DNA of 64,000 nucleotides from Ignavibacteriaceae bacterium (GCA_031292455.1 JARLHC010000120.1:1-64000), one strand, 5' to 3'. Shown: positions 7,943 through 17,903, counted from the stretch's first letter. Translations and numbers: made by a program. The notes: generated by a model from the letters alone, not told the origin.

Positions 7943-9814
7943 TTAGTTCTTTAAATATACCAATAAAATAGAAATATCTGAAGGTGTTACGCCCGAAATC
8001 CTTGATGCCTGACCCAGGGAACGGGGCTTAACCTTATTCAGTTTTTCCCTTCCTTCAGTTGATAAAGCTTTAACATTATGATAATTCAATGTTAAAGGAA
8101 TCTTGGCAGATTCATATTTTTCCATACGCTCAACCATCTCATACTGTCTTTTAATATATCCTTCGTATTTAAGTTCAATCTCGACCTGTTCCAATGCTTT
8201 CTCGTTTTGCAGGAGAGTTCCAATCATAGGATCCTTATCGTTTATAAGGCCGATTACTTCTTTGATTGACAGCTCGGGGCGTTTACATAATTTAGAAATA
8301 GTTTCGGTAGAATCAATTTCCGAGAGTCCTTTATTCTCAAGGAAAGAATTTACAACTCTGGCGTGCAGCTTAAGATTATTGAACAGATTTATTGAATTGT
8401 TAATAAGAGATTCATCCTCAGATATTTTTTCCAAAGAATCAGACGGGATAAGGCCGTAACGGTTACCATAGAGGAACAATCTCCTGTCAGCATTATCCTG
8501 TCGAAGCAAAAGTCTGTGTTCAGCTCTTGAAGTGAACATTCTATAGGGCTCCTCAGTAGATTTGACAACGAGATCGTCGATTAATACTCCGATATAGGCC
8601 TCGCTGCGTTTGAGTACAAATTCCGGCAGACCTTTAACCTTAGCCGCAGCGTTAATTCCTGCTACTAATCCCTGGGCAGCGGCTTCTTCATAACCGGAGG
8701 TGCCGTTAATTTGTCCTGCAAAGTATAATCCATTGATCAGCTTAGTTTCAAGAGTAAGGTCAACCTGCTGAGGAGGAAAGAAATCATATTCTACTGCATA
8801 GCCGGGGCGTACAAGTTCGCAATCTTCAAGGCCTTTTATTTTATGAAGGGCTTCGATCTGGATATTGGCCGGGAGAGAGGTGGAGAATCCATTTACATAA
8901 ATAAGGTCAGAATCGAGACCTTCTGGTTCTAAAAAGAGCTGATGTCTTTCTTTATCGGCAAACCTTACGATTTTATCTTCGATTGAAGGGCAATACCGAG
9001 GGCCAGTTCCCTTAATAATTCCTGTAAACATAGGAGATTCTTTAAATCCCTTTTCAAGAATTTTGTGTACTTCCCTATCGGTATAGGTGATATGGCAAGG
9101 GACCTGATCAAGGAAAGGGAAATTTGACCGATCAGTAAAATGGGAGAACGGCTGAGGGTTTTGGTCCCCGGGCTGATACTCCAGATCATCAAAATGGATA
9201 GAACTCTTTTTAAGCCGAGGAGGAGTGCCAGTTTTTAGTCGTGCCGATTCAAAGCCCAATTTATGGAGGGATTCGGTAATTCCAATTGAAGGGAGTTCGC
9301 CGAATCTCCCCCCCTGGGTTGATTTTAATCCGGTATGCATCAAGCCATTAAGGAAAGTGCCGGAAGATAAGACCAAAGTAGTGCATTGGATTTCATTTTC
9401 ACGTGAAGTTCTAACGCCTTTAATAATATTTCCTTCAGCGATAATTTCTATTACAGAATCCTCGATTATTTCGAGGTTAGGTGTAGAGCTTATTAATTCA
9501 AAAGCAGCCTCAGAATAAAGTTTTCTATCGGACTGGCACCTGGGGGACCAGACTGCCGGGCCTTTTGATTTATTAAGCATTCTGAACTGAATGCCTGTTT
9601 TATCAGCCAATTTTCCCATAATTCCGCCCAGGGCATCGACTTCCCGGACGAGGTGGCCCTTAGCGGTTCCTCCGATGGCAGGATTGCATGACATTCGTCC
9701 GACCGCATGTTTGTCCATAGTCACTAATGCAGTAAAGCATCCCATAACGGCTGCAGCGTGAGCAGCTTCGAGTCCTGCATGTCCTCCACCAATAACTAAA
9801 ACATCATATTTCAT
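7943..9814 (-). CDS. mnmG: tRNA uridine-5-carboxymethylaminomethyl modification enzyme MnmG (GidA)
   Basis: A 623-residue protein, normal length. It has the N-terminal FAD-binding motif VIGGGHAGLEAA (residues 6-17), the conserved CNPAIGGTAKGHLVREVDAL block, the CPSIEDK motif and the C-terminal helical domain (TLNYHNVKALSTEGREKLNK). With MnmE it installs cmnm5 at U34 of certain tRNAs, using FAD and methylene-tetrahydrofolate. A 79-bp gap holding two parS-type palindromes separates it from mnmE upstream. The start is ATG at 9814 with a short GGAGA-type site (reverse strand) just ahead. Confidence 0.97.
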   Translation of the reverse strand: MKYDVLVIGGGHAGLEAAHAAAVMGCFTALVTMDKHAVGRMSCNPAIGGTAKGHLVREVDALGGIMGKLADKTGIQFRMLNKSKGPAVWSPRCQSDRKLYSEAAFELISSTPNLEIIEDSVIEIIAEGNIIKGVRTSRENEIQCTTLVLSSGTFLNGLMHTGLKSTQGGRFGELPSIGITESLHKLGFESARLKTGTPPRLKKSSIHFDDLEYQPGDQNPQPFSHFTDRSNFPFLDQVPCHITYTDREVHKILEKGFKESPMFTGIIKGTGPRYCPSIEDKIVRFADKERHQLFLEPEGLDSDLIYVNGFSTSLPANIQIEALHKIKGLEDCELVRPGYAVEYDFFPPQQVDLTLETKLINGLYFAGQINGTSGYEEAAAQGLVAGINAAAKVKGLPEFVLKRSEAYIGVLIDDLVVKSTEEPYRMFTSRAEHRLLLRQDNADRRLFLYGNRYGLIPSDSLEKISEDESLINNSINLFNNLKLHARVVNSFLENKGLSEIDSTETISKLCKRPELSIKEVIGLINDKDPMIGTLLQNEKALEQVEIELKYEGYIKRQYEMVERMEKYESAKIPLTLNYHNVKALSTEGREKLNKVKPRSLGQASRISGVTPSDISILLVYLKN

Positions 9815-9823
9815 CTTATCTCC

Positions 9824-9839
9824 TGTTTCACGTGAAACA
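9824..9839. promoter_or_regulatory. parS: parS centromere-like site, perfect 16-bp palindrome
   Basis: TGTTTCACGTGAAACA is a perfect palindrome and equals the consensus chromosomal parS site bound by ParB. It lies 10 bp upstream of the mnmG start. ParB loaded here would spread and recruit ParA and SMC for origin segregation. No parA or parB gene is in the window. Confidence 0.9.
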
Positions 9840-9879
9840 CAAATTCTATTGAAAGAACTTGTTTAATATTTGGCATATA

Positions 9880-9895
9880 TGTTTCACGTGAAACT
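9880..9895. promoter_or_regulatory. parS: Second parS site, overlapping the mnmE stop codon
   Basis: TGTTTCACGTGAAACT differs from the consensus parS by only the last base. It is centred 56 bp from the first site and its right end runs into the mnmE stop codon (9894-9896). Two sites this close make chance very unlikely. Confidence 0.85.
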
Positions 9896-11246
9896 ACTTT
9901 CCTATACAAAATTTCGTAAATATATTATTAAGCACATCTTCTGAGGTAACCTCTCCGATTATTTCGCCAAGACTATTTATTGCATTTCTAAGATCTACCG
10001 AAATGAATTCGCCGCTCATATTATTTGATGTAGATTCCCGAGCTTTGGACAGATCTTCCTGACATTTAGTTAAGCACTGGTAGTGCCTTAAGTTTGAGAC
10101 AACGGCTGTTTTTTCACTATAATTAGAGTTAATTAAGGCGCTATTTTTTAGAGATTTTAGCAGTATATCTATTCCCTCCCCTGTTAAGGCAGAAAGAGTA
10201 AGGTCATATTTTTTATCTCCTTTATAACCCTTGTCAATTTTATTAAGGAGAGTAATGATTTTACTTTTCTTATTAAGCTTAAGGACATCATTGTAGAGGA
10301 GCTGATCAAAATCCTGCTCAACATCATTTATAAAGAGAACGATGTCGGCGCTTTGAATCGCTTCCCTACTGCGGTTTATTCCCTCAAGTTCGACGGGATC
10401 TTTGGAGAATCTCAGTCCTGCGGTATCGAAAAGTTTAAAAAGGAATCCGTCAATGCTGACCTCCTCGCGGATAATATCTCTTGTTGTACCGGGAATTTCA
10501 CTTACGATAGCTCTTGATTCTTTTAGGAGATAATTTAACAGAGAAGATTTACCCACATTTGGGACACCGACAAGGGCGACGTTAACGCCATCGCGCAGGA
10601 TTCTTCCGAAGGAATAAGTACTTAATAAAGTGTTAATCTCTGCCAGAATATTGTCGATTCTTGCTAATAAATCCTTTTTTCCGATGAACTCGACATCTTC
10701 CTCGGCAAAATCGAGTTCCAGTTCTACGAATGAAGCGGCATTAAGTAAAAGGGATCTGAGTTCATCAACTTTAAGGGATAAAAGTCCGTTAAGCTGGTTT
10801 CTTGCACCTCTTAAGGAGGCTTCGGTATGTGAACTAATTACATCGGCAACTGCCTCGGCCTGTGACAGGTCGAGCCGGTTATTGAGGAAAGCCCTTTTTG
10901 TAAATTCGCCGGGTTCAGCCAAGCGGACATTATTTTTAGTAAGGAGCTCCAGTATGGTTTTTGCAATCAAGGGGTTTCCGTGGGTGCTTATTTCAACTGA
11001 ATCTTCGCCCGTATATGAGTTAGGTGCCTTAAATATGGTAACCAGGACATCATCAATCATTTCATCCGAATTAAATATTTTTCCATAATGGACCGTATGG
11101 GATTTGGCCACACTAAGTTTTCTTTTTCCGATAAAAATATTATCTACAGCGGCAATTGAGGCCTCCCCGCTGACACGGATTACGGAAATAGCTCCGAATC
11201 CCGGAGGAGTTGCTAATGCAGTTATTGTATCTTCAATAAATGACAT
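9894..11246 (-). CDS. mnmE: tRNA modification GTPase MnmE (TrmE)
   Basis: A 450-residue protein with an N-terminal folate-binding domain (DTITALATPPGFGAISVIRVSG), a helical domain, and an inserted G domain with G1 GVPNVGKSS (about 224-232), G3 DTAG and G4 NKID, ending in the hallmark FCIGK. The C-terminal cysteine is present. MnmE is the potassium-dependent GTPase partner of MnmG in U34 tRNA modification. It is the first gene of the leftward operon; the 426-bp gap before it separates it from the divergent chaperone block. Confidence 0.97.
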   Translation of the reverse strand: MSFIEDTITALATPPGFGAISVIRVSGEASIAAVDNIFIGKRKLSVAKSHTVHYGKIFNSDEMIDDVLVTIFKAPNSYTGEDSVEISTHGNPLIAKTILELLTKNNVRLAEPGEFTKRAFLNNRLDLSQAEAVADVISSHTEASLRGARNQLNGLLSLKVDELRSLLLNAASFVELELDFAEEDVEFIGKKDLLARIDNILAEINTLLSTYSFGRILRDGVNVALVGVPNVGKSSLLNYLLKESRAIVSEIPGTTRDIIREEVSIDGFLFKLFDTAGLRFSKDPVELEGINRSREAIQSADIVLFINDVEQDFDQLLYNDVLKLNKKSKIITLLNKIDKGYKGDKKYDLTLSALTGEGIDILLKSLKNSALINSNYSEKTAVVSNLRHYQCLTKCQEDLSKARESTSNNMSGEFISVDLRNAINSLGEIIGEVTSEDVLNNIFTKFCIGK

Positions 11247-11370
11247 AAAATCTTAAAAAATGATCTGCAAAAATAATCAAATAAGTAAGGATTAACAATC
11301 CTTAAAAATATCCAAGAATCCCTTTAATGATGGAATTTTGAAGGAGTTTGGTTGAACTAAGAGAGGATTC

Positions 11371-11412
11371 AGATCTCTGGGTATTCTGCGGGTATTCTGT
11401 GGGTATGAAGAA
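11371..11412. repeat. 42-bp dispersed element, copy 1 (11-bp tandem unit)
   Basis: The sequence is built on GGGTATTCTGC repeated twice, with one T for C change in the second unit, followed by a third partial GGGTAT. The copy at 63844-63885 matches at 39 of 42 positions, including the flanking ATCTCT and AAGAA. Both copies lie outside genes. Function not known. Confidence 0.75.
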
Positions 11413-11523
11413 TGCCGTACAACTCATTAAGAAGGATGGATTGAGCAGGGAAAGTTGATATAATACCCATCCTGTCAGTAATTTAAGAAATTTTGACACA
11501 TTCAGTGCAATATTATCCGATTA

Positions 11524-11542
11524 GTCCGCCATATTGGCAGAC
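11524..11542. promoter_or_regulatory. Dyad upstream of hsp20, possible operator
   Basis: GTCCGCCA and TGGCAGAC are near-perfect inverted arms around TAT, 130 bp before the hsp20 start. It does not match CIRCE. It could be an operator for a heat-shock regulator of this lineage, but only the symmetry supports this. Confidence 0.3.
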
Positions 11543-11672
11543 ATATCATAATTTCCGAATAAATCCATAAGATTATGTAATACAAATAGTTATAGACGAA
11601 ATACGGTTCGGCATAAATATTGTGTATGTCATTACGATAGGATATTAAAAATAAACTATGGAGGTTATTATT

Positions 11673-12137
11673 ATGGCAATCGTAAGATGGAATCCCATGA
11701 GGGATTTAATGAGTGTGGAGAGGGAGTTTAACAGAATATTCAACTCTCTTGACAGGAAATTAGGTTTCGGCGAAAGCGACCGTGAGAATGAAGAATTCGA
11801 AAATGCCGTTTGGATGCCGTTGACAGATATATTGGAAGATGATAACCAATATTATCTCAATATAGATCTTCCCGGAATAAAAAAAGAAGATGTAAAGATT
11901 AATTATACTAACGGACAGTTAAGCATAAGCGGTGAAAGGAAAATGGAATCAGAAGAAAAAAATACTAAGTATCACCGTGCTGAAAGATCTTACGGGAAGT
12001 ATTACAGATCGTTTACTTTACCTCAGAAGATAAAAGAGAATGAGATCAATGCTGAATTTAAAGACGGACAATTGAAGATCTCGATTCCTAAATCGGAAGA
12101 GGCAAAACCGAAGCAGCTTGAAATCAAAGTTAAATAA
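11673..12137 (+). CDS. hsp20: Small heat-shock protein, Hsp20 family
   Basis: A protein of about 154 residues with an alpha-crystallin domain: the beta-strand motif YYLNIDLPGIKKEDVKI, then a GERK-type loop, and the FTLPQKIKENEINAEFKDGQLKI block. Members form large oligomers that hold unfolding proteins for refolding by DnaK and ClpB. I chose ATG at 11673, 9 bases after a GGAGG site; the ATG at 11658 includes that site itself and is unlikely to be used. It heads a rightward chaperone block with dnaJ-like, htpG and clpB genes, which suggests heat-shock control. Confidence 0.95.
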   Translation: MAIVRWNPMRDLMSVEREFNRIFNSLDRKLGFGESDRENEEFENAVWMPLTDILEDDNQYYLNIDLPGIKKEDVKINYTNGQLSISGERKMESEEKNTKYHRAERSYGKYYRSFTLPQKIKENEINAEFKDGQLKISIPKSEEAKPKQLEIKVK

Positions 12138-12180
12138 TGAATCAATGTTGTTCGGCCTGAAGCACGTTTCGGGAATTATG

Positions 12181-12209
12181 GAAAGGGTAGCTTTAATGCT
12201 TCCCTTTTC
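12181..12209 (+). terminator. Hairpin between hsp20 and the dnaJ-like gene
   Basis: AAAGGG-T-AGC pairs with GCT-T-CCCTTT around TTTAAT, followed by a T-rich run. It could end or attenuate the hsp20 transcript, letting hsp20 be made in excess over the genes downstream. Confidence 0.5.
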
Positions 12210-12244
12210 ATTTATTTATAATTTCCTTTAGGAGGGAATGAAAA

Positions 12245-13165
12245 ATGGAATTTAAAGATTACTATAAAACTTTAGGTGTTGATAAATCTGCAACGAAAGA
12301 TGATATTAAAAAAGCTTTCAGGAGGTTAGCCAAGAAATATCATCCCGATAAAAATGCGGGTGATAAGGCATCAGAAGAAAAATTCAAAGAGGTAACAGAG
12401 GCCAACGAAGTTTTAAGTGATCCGGAAAAGAGGAAGAAATATGATCAGCTTGGATCGAACTGGAAAAATTATCAGAATGCAGAACCGGGAGGGAGTGAAT
12501 GGTACAGGAATTACCAAGGCACCCAAGGGGGCGAAGGTGCGCATTTTTCAGGTAACTATGATGAGCTGTTTGGAAATGTAGGCGGCTTTTCCGATTTCTT
12601 TGAAAGTTTCTTTGGCGGAGGAATGAGTCAATCAAAACAAGCGCGCCCGAGGAAAGGAAAGAATTATGAAGCTTCACTGAGCATCTCGCTTGAAGAAGCT
12701 CACAGAGGCACGGAAAAGGAATTTACAATTGACGGGAAGAAGATAAGAATTAAAATTGCTCCCGGAATTGAACATGGAAAGAAGCTTCGGTTAAAAAACC
12801 AAGGTTCCCAGGGAATTGCCGGAGGAGAGAAAGGAGATCTTTATATAACCATTAAAGTTGAAAGCCATCCTCTTTTTGAAAGAAACGGCAATGACCTTTA
12901 CTACAATTTAAATATTGATTTATATACAGCAATATTAGGCGGGAAGAAAACAATACTGACACTTGACGGAAAGAAAATTAATGTTAATATTCCCCCGGAA
13001 ACAGAGAACGGCGCTACGTTAAGAATTAAAGAAATGGGGATGCATTATCCTGATAACAATGATTTAAGGGGGGACCTTTATGTAAAAATAAATGTCAAGC
13101 TACCTAAACAATTAAGTACCAGGGAAATAGAGTTATTTAAAGAATTATCGTTACTAAGAAATTGA
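12245..13165 (+). CDS. cbpA: CbpA-type DnaJ co-chaperone
   Basis: A 306-residue Hsp40. The J domain fills residues 4-70 with the HPD triad at 33-35; a Gly/Phe-rich linker follows (about 85-140), then the two C-terminal peptide-binding domains ([17 protein letters not shown] onward). The four CxxCxGxG zinc motifs of true DnaJ are absent, which makes it the class II (CbpA) type. It stimulates DnaK ATPase and hands over unfolded substrates. An AGGAGGGAATGAAAA ribosome-binding site precedes the ATG, and htpG follows after 18 bp. Confidence 0.93.
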   Translation: MEFKDYYKTLGVDKSATKDDIKKAFRRLAKKYHPDKNAGDKASEEKFKEVTEANEVLSDPEKRKKYDQLGSNWKNYQNAEPGGSEWYRNYQGTQGGEGAHFSGNYDELFGNVGGFSDFFESFFGGGMSQSKQARPRKGKNYEASLSISLEEAHRGTEKEFTIDGKKIRIKIAPGIEHGKKLRLKNQGSQGIAGGEKGDLYITIKVESHPLFERNGNDLYYNLNIDLYTAILGGKKTILTLDGKKINVNIPPETENGATLRIKEMGMHYPDNNDLRGDLYVKINVKLPKQLSTREIELFKELSLLRN

Positions 13166-13183
13166 AAAAACAAAGGAGCAACA

Positions 13184-15091
13184 ATGTCAAAAGAAACCAC
13201 AGCACACAAGTATGAATTTAAGGCAGAGATAAAACAACTGCTTGATATACTAGTTCATTCATTATATACAAGTCGTGAAATCTTTTTAAGAGAGTTAATA
13301 TCGAACTCATCGGATGCGCTTGATAAACTGAGATTTGAATCCACAAAGGGAACCGACATACTTGATAAAGAGCTTCCGCTGGAAATTAGGATAGAATATG
13401 ATGAGAAGAAAAATATCTTAAAAATAAAAGATACCGGAATAGGGATGACTCATGATGAAGTTATTTTGAATATAGGAACTATTGCGAAAAGCGGGTCGGC
13501 AGAATTTATTAAGCAGCTTGCTGAGAGCAAAGCAGATGTAAATAACATTATCGGAAAATTCGGTGTAGGTTTCTACTCAGTATTTATGGTAGCGGAGGAG
13601 GTAATAATAAAAACCAAGTCATATAAGAAAGATGAACCTGCAGTTGTATGGCGTTCAAAGGGATCTGGAGAATATGAGATAGAAGAACTTGAAGAAAAGC
13701 TTCCAAGAGGCACGACAATCGAGATCCATCTAAAAGAAGATGCAAAGGAGTTTACGGAGAAATACAAACTGGAAGGAGTTATTAAGAAACATTCCAATTT
13801 TATTTCTTTCCCGATCTATCTTGAAAAAGAAAAAGTAAACACTGTTTCAGCGATATGGCGCGAGCCCAAATCAACAGTTAAGAAGGAGCAATACGATGAA
13901 TTTTATAAATTCCTGACCTACGATAATGAAGAACCAGCGGATGTTCTTCATATTTCCATTGATGCCCCGATACAGTTTAATGCATTGTTATTCATCCCGA
14001 AGAAGAACACTGATTTTTTCGGGTTTAACCGGGAAGATTACGGACTTGATCTATATGTAAGGAGAGTACTTATTCAGCATAAGAATAAAGAGCTTCTTTC
14101 GGAATATTTAAGTTTTGTAAAAGGTGTTGTAGATTCAGAGGACCTTCCGCTAAATATTTCAAGAGAAACATTGCAGGAGAATTCTATCTTTTCAAAAATT
14201 TCCGGTAACGTTAAAAGTCAGATACTTGCCTATCTTGCGAAAAAGGCAAAGGATGAACCAGAAAAATATGCTGAGTTCTGGAAAGAGCACGGAAGAGTAT
14301 TCAAGTTAGGATATATGGATTTTGCAAATGTTGAGAAGTATTCGTTGTTGTTAAGGTTTAATTCCTCCTTTAACGAAAAGGACTCTGACAACAGTTCACT
14401 TGAAGATTATGTTTCAAGGTTTAAGGAAGGGCAGAAAGAAATTTATTATGCATTCGGGACAAGCAGGGAATCTGTTAAACAGGATCCCCATCTTGAGATA
14501 TTTAAAAGGAAGGGGTTGGAGGTACTATACTTATTTGATCCGATTGATGAATTCATTGTTAATGCGATCAGGAAATTCAAAGATTACGATTTCAAGTCAG
14601 TTGATAATGTAGATCTGAAAGGATTAGATAACTTTAAGGAATCCGAAGAAAAGGAAAAGAAATTTGAAGACCTTAACAAAACTGATGAGAAACATTTTGA
14701 TAGTCTTCTTGGCAAGATTAAGAAAATTCTGGGAGACAGAGTAACAGATGTAAAAGAATCAAAAAGACTGGTTGACAGTCCTGCATGTCTTGTTTCTCCA
14801 GATGAAGGATTTTCATCGCAGATGCTAAAGATGATGAAGATGACCAATAAAGATATTACGATGCAGAAGAAAATATTTGAAATTAATAAGGATCATAAAT
14901 TAGTAAGAAACCTATTGAAGGTATTTAAGGCCAATAACAATGACGAATATATAACAGATGTTGTAGAGCAGTTATACGATTCAGCTTTGTTACAGGAGGG
15001 TACGCTGGATGATCCGCATAATCTTATCAGCAGATTAAACCGGATGCTTGAAGAGTCAAGCGACTGGTACACAGAAGTAAAAAAGATATAA
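13184..15091 (+). CDS. htpG: Molecular chaperone HtpG (bacterial Hsp90)
   Basis: A 635-residue protein with the GHKL ATPase domain (LYTSREIFLRELISNSSDALDKL near residues 24-44; DTGIGMT; GKFGVGFYSVFMV), middle domain and C-terminal dimerisation domain, all of normal length. It is an ATP-driven dimeric chaperone that remodels late folding intermediates with DnaK. The start has a strong AAAGGAGCAACA site. It lies 18 bp after the dnaJ-like gene, so the two are probably co-transcribed. Confidence 0.97.
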   Translation: MSKETTAHKYEFKAEIKQLLDILVHSLYTSREIFLRELISNSSDALDKLRFESTKGTDILDKELPLEIRIEYDEKKNILKIKDTGIGMTHDEVILNIGTIAKSGSAEFIKQLAESKADVNNIIGKFGVGFYSVFMVAEEVIIKTKSYKKDEPAVVWRSKGSGEYEIEELEEKLPRGTTIEIHLKEDAKEFTEKYKLEGVIKKHSNFISFPIYLEKEKVNTVSAIWREPKSTVKKEQYDEFYKFLTYDNEEPADVLHISIDAPIQFNALLFIPKKNTDFFGFNREDYGLDLYVRRVLIQHKNKELLSEYLSFVKGVVDSEDLPLNISRETLQENSIFSKISGNVKSQILAYLAKKAKDEPEKYAEFWKEHGRVFKLGYMDFANVEKYSLLLRFNSSFNEKDSDNSSLEDYVSRFKEGQKEIYYAFGTSRESVKQDPHLEIFKRKGLEVLYLFDPIDEFIVNAIRKFKDYDFKSVDNVDLKGLDNFKESEEKEKKFEDLNKTDEKHFDSLLGKIKKILGDRVTDVKESKRLVDSPACLVSPDEGFSSQMLKMMKMTNKDITMQKKIFEINKDHKLVRNLLKVFKANNNDEYITDVVEQLYDSALLQEGTLDDPHNLISRLNRMLEESSDWYTEVKKI

Positions 15092-15169
15092 AGAGTAAGC
15101 GGGGTATTTCCCTGGTTACAACAAACAGTCCCGCATAAAAGGGCTGTAAATCATAAAGGAAGAAATACA

Positions 15170-17794
15170 ATGGCATTTAATTTTAATAAGCTGACCGTGA
15201 AGGCACAGGAGACGATACAGAACGCAATTGAAATTGCACAGAATTATAATAATCAGATAATAGAGCCCGAGCATTTACTTGCTGCGCTAATACAGGAGAA
15301 AGGGAATATTGCCGACACAATACTTCAGAAGACGGGAGGGAATGTTAACCCGATAAAAATTAAGATAAACCATTCGATGGAATCCCTTCCCAAAATTTCA
15401 GGAAGCAGTATAGGAAACCAGCAGATGTCGAACAATATGGGGACACTTTTAGAGGATGCTGCAACAGAGGCAACGAATTTAAAGGATGAATTTGTATCAA
15501 CAGAACATCTACTTCTTGCATTATCAAAAAACCAGGGGCATGCCGGGCAGCTATTGAGAGATAATGGTATTTCGCATGATGAAATACTGACTGCCTTAAT
15601 GGAAGTGAGAGGCAACCAGCGAGTTACCACACAGAATCCCGAAGATACTTATCAATCGCTGCAGAAATACGGAAGGAATCTTAACGATCTTGTTAAAGCG
15701 GGGAAACTGGATCCGGTTATCGGAAGAGATGAAGAGATACGCAGGGTACTTCAGGTATTATCCCGGAGGACAAAGAATAATCCTGTACTTATAGGCGAGC
15801 CGGGAGTAGGTAAAACGGCAATTGCTGAGGGGATTGCTCACAGAATAGTAAGTGGCGATGTTCCAGAAAACTTAAAATCAAAACAGATAATAGCTCTTGA
15901 TATGGGAGCACTTGTTGCAGGGACCCAGTTCCGAGGGCAATTTGAAGAAAGGCTAAAAGCAGTTATTAAGGAAGTAGAATCATCTGCAGGAGAGATAGTT
16001 CTTTTTATAGATGAACTTCATACACTGGTAGGTGCGGGAGCGGTTTCCGGATCAATGGATGCAGCGAACATACTTAAGCCAGCTCTTGCAAAAGGAGAAC
16101 TGCATGCTATCGGAGCCACCACATTGAATGAATATAAAAAATATGTTGAAAAGGATGCAGCACTTGAGAGGAGATTCCAGCCAGTTTTAGTAAGTGAGCC
16201 AACAGTAGAAGATACAATATCAATATTAAGAGGGCTGAAGGAGAGATATGAAGTCCATCATGGAGTAAGGATAACCGACGGGGCAATAATAGCGGCTGCA
16301 CAGCTTTCTCACCGTTATATAACTGACCGGTTTTTACCCGATAAAGCGATAGATCTTATAGATGAATCAGCTTCCAAATTAAGAATGGAGATTGATTCAA
16401 TGCCTGAGGAGCTTGACGGGGTTGAGAGGAAAATCAAACAGCTTGAAATAGAGCGTGAAGCATTGAAAAGGGAAAAGGACGAGATTTCTGAAAAAAGAAT
16501 AATCGAGCTTCAGCATGAATTGAGTGAGCTAACTGAAGAAAGAGATAAATTCCGTTTGCATTGGAATCTTGAAAAAGATAAGATCCAGAAAATCAGAAAG
16601 ATGAAGAGTGATATAGAAAATGCAAAGTCCCTTGCTGATAAATACGAACGTGAAGGGGACCTAGGAAAAGTTGCAGAATTAAGATATGGAAAAATAACAG
16701 AGTTAGAGAAAAATCTAAAGAATGAGACAAAAGAGTTGTCCGACATACAGAAAAATAAAAAGATGCTTAAAGAGGAAGTTGATGCTGAAGATATAGCCGA
16801 AGTAGTAGCAAAATGGACGGGCATACCAGTAAGCAAGATGCTTGAGACTGAAAGAGTAAAATTATTGCGTCTTGAAAGTGAACTTCATAAGAGGGTGGTT
16901 GGGCAGAATGAAGCAGTTTCTGCAGTTGCAAACGCGATAAGAAGATCCCGTACAGGTTTACAGGATGCAAACAGGCCAATTGGTTCATTCATCTTTCTGG
17001 GGACTACTGGTGTAGGAAAGACAGAACTTGCCCGAACGCTTGCAGACTTTTTATTTGATGATGAGCATGCGATGATCAGGATAGATATGTCGGAATATAT
17101 GGAGAAGTTTTCGGTATCCCGGCTAATCGGAGCACCTCCCGGATACGTAGGATATGAAGAGGGGGGGCAACTAACTGAAGCTGTAAGAAGGCGTCCTTAT
17201 TCTGTTGTTCTACTTGATGAGATTGAAAAGGCACACCCGGATGTATTTAATATTTTACTTCAGGTGCTTGATGACGGGCGATTAACCGACAACCAGGGAA
17301 GAACGGTCAACTTCAAAAACACAATAATAATAATGACGTCGAACATTGGTTCACATTTAATCCAGGAAAGACTGGAACATGTGGAAGATGATGAAGTGGA
17401 GAATGTTCTGGGTGACCTTCGCTATAACCTGATAGATCTATTAAGAAAAACGATCCGTCCGGAATTTCTCAACAGGATTGATGAAGTGGTCTTATTTAAA
17501 CCTTTAAACAGAAAAGAGATAAGGGAAATTGTGAACATCCAGATAGATAAAGTAATAAAACTGTTAAAAGATAAAGACATTAATCTTGAAGTTGATGATG
17601 AAGCAAAAGACTGGTTAGCAAAGTTAGGATATGATGTAACATACGGGGCACGGCCATTAAAGAGGACAGTACAGAAATACCTAATTAATCCGTTATCCCA
17701 GGAACTACTTGCTGCACATTTTGAAAGCGGGGATACAGTAATGGTAACACAATCATCGAATGCCGGGCTTGAATTCAATAAAAAGAATAAATAA
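15170..17794 (+). CDS. clpB: Disaggregase ClpB
   Basis: An 874-residue AAA+ protein. The N domain (1-150) is followed by the first AAA module with Walker [10 protein letters not shown] (near 209), the coiled-coil M domain (about 400-525) that marks ClpB against ClpA and ClpC, and the second AAA module with Walker [10 protein letters not shown] (near 610). It has no ClpP-binding IGF/L loop that I can see. With DnaK it extracts polypeptides from aggregates. It ends the chaperone block and is followed by a strong terminator hairpin. Confidence 0.97.
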   Translation: MAFNFNKLTVKAQETIQNAIEIAQNYNNQIIEPEHLLAALIQEKGNIADTILQKTGGNVNPIKIKINHSMESLPKISGSSIGNQQMSNNMGTLLEDAATEATNLKDEFVSTEHLLLALSKNQGHAGQLLRDNGISHDEILTALMEVRGNQRVTTQNPEDTYQSLQKYGRNLNDLVKAGKLDPVIGRDEEIRRVLQVLSRRTKNNPVLIGEPGVGKTAIAEGIAHRIVSGDVPENLKSKQIIALDMGALVAGTQFRGQFEERLKAVIKEVESSAGEIVLFIDELHTLVGAGAVSGSMDAANILKPALAKGELHAIGATTLNEYKKYVEKDAALERRFQPVLVSEPTVEDTISILRGLKERYEVHHGVRITDGAIIAAAQLSHRYITDRFLPDKAIDLIDESASKLRMEIDSMPEELDGVERKIKQLEIEREALKREKDEISEKRIIELQHELSELTEERDKFRLHWNLEKDKIQKIRKMKSDIENAKSLADKYEREGDLGKVAELRYGKITELEKNLKNETKELSDIQKNKKMLKEEVDAEDIAEVVAKWTGIPVSKMLETERVKLLRLESELHKRVVGQNEAVSAVANAIRRSRTGLQDANRPIGSFIFLGTTGVGKTELARTLADFLFDDEHAMIRIDMSEYMEKFSVSRLIGAPPGYVGYEEGGQLTEAVRRRPYSVVLLDEIEKAHPDVFNILLQVLDDGRLTDNQGRTVNFKNTIIIMTSNIGSHLIQERLEHVEDDEVENVLGDLRYNLIDLLRKTIRPEFLNRIDEVVLFKPLNRKEIREIVNIQIDKVIKLLKDKDINLEVDDEAKDWLAKLGYDVTYGARPLKRTVQKYLINPLSQELLAAHFESGDTVMVTQSSNAGLEFNKKNK

Positions 17795-17824
17795 CTATTA
17801 AAGCACACTGCGTTAGAAAGAAAG

Positions 17825-17846
17825 TCCCTGCTTTTGCAGGGATTTT
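17825..17846 (+). terminator. Rho-independent terminator after clpB
   Basis: TCCCTGC-TTTT-GCAGGGA followed by TTTT, 28 bp after the clpB stop. The 7-bp GC-rich stem with a U-run is typical. Confidence 0.85.
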
Positions 17847-17903
17847 CAATATACTCCGGTTTATATTCCTGGTAAAACGATCTATATTAGTTCATTCCTA
17901 TAA

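Larger units (their letters stand above)
11247..11672. promoter_or_regulatory. Divergent intergenic region between mnmE and hsp20
   Basis: A 426-bp gap without a credible gene. It contains a perfect inverted repeat TAAGGATT-AAC-AATCCTTA (11286-11304) upstream of mnmE, the 42-bp tandem-unit element (11371-11412), a stem AGGATGG/CCATCCT downstream of it (about 11432-11472), and a dyad GTCCGCCA-TAT-TGGCAGAC (11524-11542, 7 of 8 pairs) upstream of hsp20. Promoters for both directions must lie here, but I cannot place their boxes with confidence. No CIRCE element (TTAGCACTC-N9-GAGTGCTAA) is seen. Confidence 0.5.

Noticed and set aside
9395-9410. A third parS-like site inside mnmG
   Set aside because: Only the 10-bp core TTCACGTGAA is kept (11 of 16 consensus bases), and it lies in coding sequence.
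10630-11088. A 152-codon frame opposite mnmE
   Set aside because: Antisense shadow of a fully conserved gene; composition follows the reverse complement of mnmE codons.
11302-11499. A 65-codon minus-strand frame in the mnmE-hsp20 gap
   Set aside because: Its middle is the 11-bp tandem element, no ribosome-binding site is seen, and the element recurs outside any frame of this kind.
11247-11672. Replication origin in the divergent gap beside parS
   Set aside because: No DnaA-box cluster and no strongly AT-rich unwinding element; the position alone is not enough.
11247-11672. CIRCE/HrcA operator for the chaperone block
   Set aside because: TTAGCACTC-N9-GAGTGCTAA is absent, also with several mismatches allowed.
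17422-17808. A 128-codon frame opposite the end of clpB
   Set aside because: Antisense shadow of the conserved ClpB C-terminal domain.
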